Source: Mikania micrantha (lineage: Eukaryota > Streptophyta > Magnoliopsida > Asterales > Asteraceae). Taken from it: DNA of 64,000 bases. Where the stretch lies: contig CM018691.1 in the NCBI GenBank assembly GCA_009363875.1, positions 41,537,399 to 41,601,398 of the forward strand. The letters are read 5' to 3'. The position numbers and the translations under genes are program-made. Numbering within the stretch: position 1 is the stretch's first letter; every line of letters begins with the position of its first letter. The notes under the pieces were generated by a model. That model did no database searches. It had not been told where the DNA came from and saw nothing but the letters and a program-made list of their open reading frames with translations. This document shows, piece after piece, positions 57,874 through 64,000 of the stretch.

Positions 57874-59562
57874 CTAGGTTTATATCTCTTGTAATACACG
57901 AATTGTATAAAAAAATATTATATAGTAATTAATAAAAATTTAGTATTTAAAAAAAGATTTTGAGATAAAATATGATTGAATTTAAGTTATTTTTTGACAT
58001 TTTATTCTTAAAATTGTATTAAAATCTATTTTTTTTGTACACAAATATTGTTGTTTAAACTTCTGGGCTTTGTTTTTTTAGAAAAATTGTTTTTATATAA
58101 TTTTTATTTTCAAAATCTATTTTTAATATAAATATTTGATATATAATTTACTGAAAAATTATTATTAACATAAAATGTATAACTAAAATAATTAGTTATT
58201 GTATTTAATTTAATTATTCAATATGAAAAATAATATATAAGCATTTAATATGAGAGATAATTGGCTAAGATTGTTAGAATATGGCATATGTCAAAAGCAG
58301 TTTAACGATTTGACAAAATTCATTAAGTGGTTTAAGAAATTTGACAAATGTTATTTGAGTTACTTGTTTATTATAGATAAAAGATATGATGTTTATAAGT
58401 TTAACATTTTTTACTCTATTTTTGCTATTTTTTTGCCTTTCTTAAATTTAAGTTTAACTTTATCTTTTATTATGTTACTAGGTTAATATCTCGTGTATTA
58501 CACAGATTGTGTAAAAAACTATTATATATTAATTAATAAAATTTAGTATTTAAAAAACAAGTTTTGAGATAATATATGATTGAATTTAAGTTTTTTTTAA
58601 CATTTTATTTTTAAAACTGTATCAAAAACTATTTTTTATATACAAATATTGTTGTTTAAACTTTTGGGTTTTGTTTTTTTAGAAAAATTGTTTTTATATA
58701 ATTTTTATTTTCAAAATCTATTTTTTAATATAAATATTTGATTTATAATTTATTAAAAAATTATTATTAATATAAAAATGTATAACTAAAATAATTAGTT
58801 ATTGTATTTAATTTAGTTATTTGATATGAAAGAGAGTATATATACACATTAATATGAGAGATAATTGGCTAACATTTTATTAATATGGCATATGTCAAAA
58901 GCAGTTTAACAATTTGACAAGTGTCATTAAGTGGTTTAAGAATTTGACAAATGTCATTTGAGTTACTTGTTTATTATATGTTTATAAATTTAACATTTTT
59001 TTACTTTATGTTTGCTGTTTTTTTTTGCCTTTCTTAAATTTAAGTTTAATTTTATCTTATATTATGTTAGTAGGTTAATATCCCATGTATTACACGGGAT
59101 GTATAAAAAATATTATAGTAATTAATAAAATTTAGTATTTAAAAAACAATTTTTGGGATAAATATGATTGAATCTAAGTTATTTTTTAACATTTTATTTT
59201 TAAAATTGTATTAAAAATTATTTTTTATATACAAATATTGTTGTTTAAACTTCTGGGTTTTGTTTTTTTATAGAGAAATTGTTTTTATATAATTTTTATT
59301 TTCAAAATCTATTTTTTAATATAAAGATTTGATTTATAATTTATTAAAAAATTATTATTAATATAGAAATGTATAACTAAAATAATTAGTTATTTTACTT
59401 AATTTAATTATTTAATATGAAAAAGGATATATAAGCATTTGATATGAGAGAGAATTGGATAACATGGTTCAAATGTAGCATATGTCAAAAGTGGTTTAAG
59501 AATTTATCAAGTGTCATTAAGTAGTTTAAGAATTTGAGAAGTGTTATTTGAGTTACTTGTTT
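57874..59562 (-). repeat. Three tandem copies of a 0.6-kb Helitron-like unit
   Basis: Units begin at 57874 (CTAGGTTTATATC), 58478 (CTAGGTTAATATC) and about 59071 (GTAGGTTAATATC), spaced about 604 and 593 bp. They run in parallel with many substitutions. The third stops early, near 59562. On the minus strand each unit ends in an imperfect GTGTAATACAC-centred hairpin, eight spacer bases (ATATTAAC or close), then CTAG followed by T, or CTAC in the third unit. That matches Helitron 3' ends. They are extremely AT-rich and non-coding. Confidence 0.75.
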
Positions 59563-59781
59563 ATTTCAAGGGGGAAGAAAACAACAACAACAACAATAAT
59601 AATAAGCTCAACAACAATTAATTAAATTGCTTTTTTTAAGTTAAATAGTTAATGTTTCTCTTAATCATGTCATTAGTATTGTAACTCGCAACCTCCAATC
59701 TCCTAAGCCTTAAGTCACAGAACAATCCAACCCAACATTTTAATAAAAAAAGAAAACTAATTTCTTTCTCCTCCATCTATA

Positions 59782-60287
59782 TAGGGATGTAAACGAACAA
59801 AGACAACTTGAGAAATACTTGGAATCGGATCGGTAAAAAGCCCGAACAAGCCGAGCCTTAAAGAGTCCAAGCCCAAAAATGTGGCTCGTTTAGTTATCGA
59901 GCCCGAGCCCGAGCTTTACATATCAAGCTAGAGCTGGCTCGCGAGCCTTAATGAGCTTTTTGTTTATATAACTTATATTTATTATATTAAGTGTTTATTT
60001 ATAAAATTAATTATTTTTATATATAAAATTGATAAATATTTTTAAATCAAATATTTTATGTTAAATTTGGAAAATATAATTAAATTAGTAATTAAAGTAA
60101 ATAAATTAAAATAATTAAAATCTAAACGAGCCGAGCTCGAGCCTAAACATTTTCTAACGAGCCGAGCTCGATCCTTGTAAATAAAACTCTTAACGAGCCG
60201 AGCTCGAGCTCGAGCTCTATTTAATCTAAACGAGCCGAGCTCGAGCCTTAACGAGCTCGGGATCGGTTCGGTTCGTTTACACCCCTA
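59782..60287. mobile_element. TIR element rich in GAGCTCGAG palindromes
   Basis: Ends TAGGGATGTAAACGAAC (left) and TAGGGGTGTAAACGAAC (reverse complement of right). Both subterminal regions are filled with GAGCC, GAGCTCG and CGAGCCGAGCTCGAGC words; at 60127-60265 GAGCCGAGCTCGA appears four times. The AT-rich centre (59960-60120) does not code. It is probably hAT-like, but no clear 8-bp duplication was found. Confidence 0.65.
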
Positions 60288-61139
60288 AGATACAAATCTC
60301 AATCAAACCCAACTTTCTACTTTCATTAGCAACCAAATCTTTACTACTTTTTATTAAATAAATATAATTTATGATTTTTAGTTTTTATTAAAAGTTATTA
60401 GAAAGAGGAAAAAATAATTATTTTTTTTATAAAAATAAAATTTTTAATTTAAATAGATATTTTAAACATATAATTTTTTAAATAGATAATTTTTAGATAA
60501 TAAGTTTGATCAAGAAAATATTCAGAACCAATATAAAAACCTTTTAAGTTTTAGATATAATAAATCAATGATTGTTTATATTTATTTTATGTTAAAAAAT
60601 ACATTTTTTAAACAATTATGTTTTTAACAAAATTTATACAAACATTTATCACATAATCCTCAATTAAATTTACTCATTTATCACATAATGCAGTAAATCA
60701 ACTATAGTGGGATATTTATTTCATTAGAGCATGCAATATGGCAAGATACGAGCCAAAGTAGGTTTGAGTAAAAACCTAAAACCAATATATAAGTGATTTA
60801 ATAAGATGTAAACACACAAATACATTTTTCACTTTTTTTTGACATGATATCATTTTAGCCTTCTGATTTTACCATGTTGATTCAGTTAATGACACAAAAG
60901 TGTTAAATCTTCGTTTTGTATTATTAATCAATGTATTTAGTAAGTTATAAATGAAACTGTTTATTTATATTTTTACTACAAACTAACTTCTTGTATTAAT
61001 TTTAAATTACAAAATTCATGAACATTTATCTCGGTCAACTTCTAGTTTTGAGTTATTCGACATTCTTGATGAATGCTCAACATTTTTCCTTAACAGTTTA
61101 ATCCCACAAGTTAAATTACACAATTTAATCCCACATGTG
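60288..61139. other. AT-rich DNA, no gene recognised
   Basis: Long A/T runs. Nothing coding and no repeat boundary was recognised. Confidence 0.5.
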
Positions 61140-63220
61140 AATCCACAAGTGCGGCAAGGCCGACTTGGGAGAATATCAGGCCGACACCAATTTGTGCATT
61201 TGATATGAGAAGATTGGGCATTTATTTCTTAACAACCTGAATGCTACCTACTGTTACAACGATATTGAGTTTGGAACTTTGTCCAAAGAGTGTCTAAAAC
61301 CAATGGCAAGAACATCTAAAGCAAGCAAGACAGACAATAAGAAAACTAGCGAGAAGCCGAAAGCCAATGCCATAGCATTTACGATGACTATGGATTAGCC
61401 TATAATCAACCTCGATGTGGTGACATGTACTTATCATGTCAACACTATTCGTGTCTTCGTATAGTTTAACTCATGTGCTAATATGAGCTTTATAGCTACC
61501 ACATTTTATGATATGTTATGCTGCAAGGTTAAGAAAATAGAACGGGTATTTAGCGTAGAAATTGCTATAGTGAAGTCTACCATTGTATTTGAAGCATTTT
61601 ATGATTGTCGCATAGACATTAAAGGTCGTAGGTTTCATATTAAGTTATTCTTTTAACTTTGTGAGGTTTCTATGTAGTTTCGGGTATAACTTGTTGGCCA
61701 AAACAAAATCATTTCTTTTTGTTAACAGAAAATGGTATGTTTGAAGCCACTTGTTGGGTTCATTTATAATCTGGATGAAAAGTATTTGACATGCCAAAGG
61801 TCATTTCTGTGATCAATGTTGCTGGCTTGATGAGGCAGGGAAGCGCAACATATCTAGCCTATGTCATTGATAAAGATACAAAGATGAAAGCACTAAAAAA
61901 CATTCCCTTGGTGTCTAACTTTCGAGACTTGTTCCCATAGGACTTGTCGGGAATACCTCTAGATCATGAAATCAAAATTCCAAATAGATGTGTTGGGGTC
62001 TGAGCATGTCGTCTAAGTACCATATCATCTGGCTCCATTTGAAATGAAAGAATCAATGACCCAGCTATATGGCCTCCCAGATAATTTTTTTGCAACTGAT
62101 GTCTCCCCTTGGTGTGCGCTAATATTATTCGTGTAGAAAAAAGATGGATGTACAAGAATGTATATCGAATACATGGAACTAAATAAACCTACAGTGAAGA
62201 AAAACTATCATTTGCCAATGTTTGGTCAATTACAAAGGGTGAGCGGGTTCTTTGGAACTAATTTCAGGTTTGGACATTATTAGTTTCTCGTGATATCATT
62301 CGGATTGACCAGCACCCCTACAACATTAATGGACCAGAAGAATCGGGATTGTCAACTAATGTTGGATCGATCAATGATTGTGTTCATTGATGATATCCAA
62401 CTTTATTCAAATAACAAAGAATTCCATGCTTGTCATATACGAGTTGTATTGAAAGTGCTGAGGAAAGAAAAGCATAATGTCAAGTTCTTCAAATGTGCCT
62501 CTTGGCTACACAAACTGCAATTTCTGAGACATGTGATCAACCCTGAAGGCATGATGATGGACTTGACTAAAGTTGAAGCGGTAATGGAATGGAATCTTTT
62601 GACGACACCTACATAAGTTTGTAGCTACCTCGGTTCAGCAGGATATTTCAGACGATTCATACATGAATTTTCCCGGGTAGCAACGCCACTTAAGAAAATT
62701 AACTAAGAAAGAGGTAAAGTACGATTGTGGTATGACACAACACCAAGCATTGAAAGAATTGACGAAGAGGCTTACACTAGCTCGTGTCTTGGCATTGCTA
62801 AACATAAAAGAAAATTTGGTAGTTTAAATAGACACCTCATATCATGGATTGGATAGTGTACTCATGCAAAAAGGAAAAGTAATAGATTACACCTCATGTT
62901 GACTTAAAATTAACGAAGCTAACTACCAACTCATGATCTGCAATTGGCCGTTGTGATGTTCGTATTGTAGATTTGGAGACACCATTTGCAAGGGGTCAAA
63001 TATACTATCTACACTAACTACAAAAGTCTAAAGTACGTCTCGAACAAAAAAGATCTAAACATGAGATAACAGAGAGCTCGAGATTCTAAAGGACTACAAT
63101 TGTGATATCTTATATCATCCAGGAAAAGCCCAGCATGGTGGCCAATTCTTTGAGCCGTAAGATTAAGCATCTTGCTATACAAGTTAAGTTGTATAGTTTG
63201 GTGGGATGCTAGACTTCCTC
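61140..63220 (+). pseudogene. Ty3/gypsy gag-pol relic, heavily mutated
   Basis: From 61150 the plus strand reads a decayed zinc knuckle (CGKADLGEYQADTNLC), SKECLKPMAR, then protease-like DVVTCTYHVNTIRVF and CANMSFIATTFYDML near 61410-61520. RT motifs follow in several frames: KVEKRWMYKNVYRIHGT-like near 62135, and ISFGLTSTPTTLMD with MLDRSMIVFIDDIQLYSNN (62290-62415, catalytic FIDD), then VLKVLRKEKHNVKFFKCASW and HVINPEG. RNase H and YHPGKAQHGGQFFE-like sequence near 63115-63150 end it. Frame breaks and stops occur every few dozen codons. The best open piece is 62290-62616. No LTRs were found. Confidence 0.82.
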
Positions 63221-64000
63221 TATCAGCTTAAAGATACATAGAAAGATAGTTTAAAAGAAGGAAATGTGGGATTCAAGAGTATTTTCAGACATGTAATGTA
63301 ACATTTAGGGTTTTTCAAAAACGTATTGGTGCCACAATTCTAATAAACAAAAGTTCAAGGTAAAGATCGTAGTTGATTTAAGTTTCTAAATATGTGTGTA
63401 CATATGTATATTTATATATATGCATACATATATTTACAAATCATAAAACAATTAAAGATTTAATTAAATTAATTTAAAATATAATACTTATTATACAAAA
63501 GTTGTTACATATATAAACTATGATTTATGTAAATGTATATAAGTGTTAAATAATGGTTATAAACTTGATTTTATGAATAGGTAAGAACAAATATTATATT
63601 TATAAACTGTATTTTATATATATATATGTATGTATGTATATATATATATAGACATTTACCCTAACAAGATTAAGTTAACTAATTATAAAAACTCTAAAGT
63701 TTTGATAAGTTAAATATATGGTAATAAATTTTACAAACTTTTAACATTAAATTATTAGTATTAAAACCCAAAAGATTAGAAATGGTAATTTATGCAACAC
63801 CAAAATATAGGGAGGAGAAAAAGTGTCCAAATATGAAAGTTTTGGTCCCCCCCCCCCCCCCCCCATATCTCTAGCTATTGCTCCTGCCGGATTCCAGGTG
63901 GCCTCCGATCACCCCATTCAACCCACAAAAACAACCCATTTGATCACAAAAAAACGGGTTTTAGATGCCCCATGACTCAAACCACAATCTCAACGTTTAT
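63221..64000. other. AT-rich DNA with simple repeats
   Basis: No gene. It contains TATA-type simple sequence (63408-63440, 63613-63652) and a C18 run at 63847-63864. The last 130 bp are less AT-rich, and a feature may begin beyond the window. Confidence 0.45.
63847..63864. repeat. C18 homopolymer
   Basis: Eighteen consecutive C residues on the plus strand, in otherwise AT-rich DNA. Confidence 0.9.

Noticed and set aside
58250..58486. 78-residue plus-strand ORF
   Set aside because: It lies in one of three AT-rich tandem units and is broken in the other two.
1..64000. Endogenous pararetrovirus or other viral insert
   Set aside because: All RT-bearing segments carry copia or gypsy hallmarks (integrase, zinc knuckle, LTRs). 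No movement-protein or pararetroviral gene order was seen.

Overview
The window looks like nuclear DNA of a flowering plant, probably a eudicot and possibly a daisy-family species (the family guess rests on a remembered resemblance of the LTRs and is weak). It is AT-rich, holds nested plant-type transposons of nearly every order, and no host protein-coding gene can be supported. The one host gene recognised with confidence is a MIR396 microRNA precursor on the minus strand near 41.0-41.1 kb.

Layout. 1-1109: 3' part of a Ty3/gypsy LTR split by a 767-bp hAT element with a perfect 8-bp target duplication. 2.2-7.4 kb: a decayed PIF/Harbinger element (transposase plus Myb-like ORF1, both minus) whose transposase is interrupted by a 2.3-kb gypsy solo LTR. 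7.8-11.1 kb: Athila-like gypsy remnant. 11.1-18.2 kb: LTR mosaic, a LINE-like tail and the terminus of a CACTA element. 18.2-21.4 kb: hAT relic with a TTF-type zinc finger. 21.9-37.0 kb: a solo LTR (TSD ATATT) carrying a nearly complete Ty1/copia element and an internally deleted chromovirus. 37-50 kb: a quieter stretch with MIR396, small hAT elements, foldback elements, two tRNA-derived SINEs and a second Harbinger fragment. 50.7-55.2 kb: a 4.5-kb solo LTR with two dense motif arrays. 55.2-64 kb: retroelement scraps, a Helitron, a tandem triplicate of Helitron-like units, a GAGCTCGAG-rich TIR element and a heavily mutated gypsy pol.

How the parts relate. All transposon proteins are broken by stops, frameshifts or deletions, so nothing here is autonomous. 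The most interesting signal is shared by several unrelated-looking gypsy LTRs. Each has a GC-rich block of repeated, family-specific short words, often just upstream of a TATA-like box. A short first leader exon then ends in a good 5' splice site. Near the LTR 3' end lies a conserved ACTCACCAAC box followed by a pyrimidine tract and CAG. This suggests that the leaders are split by an intron held within the LTR, with the tandem repeats and motif arrays lying inside that intron. This is read from sequence only and has not been tested.
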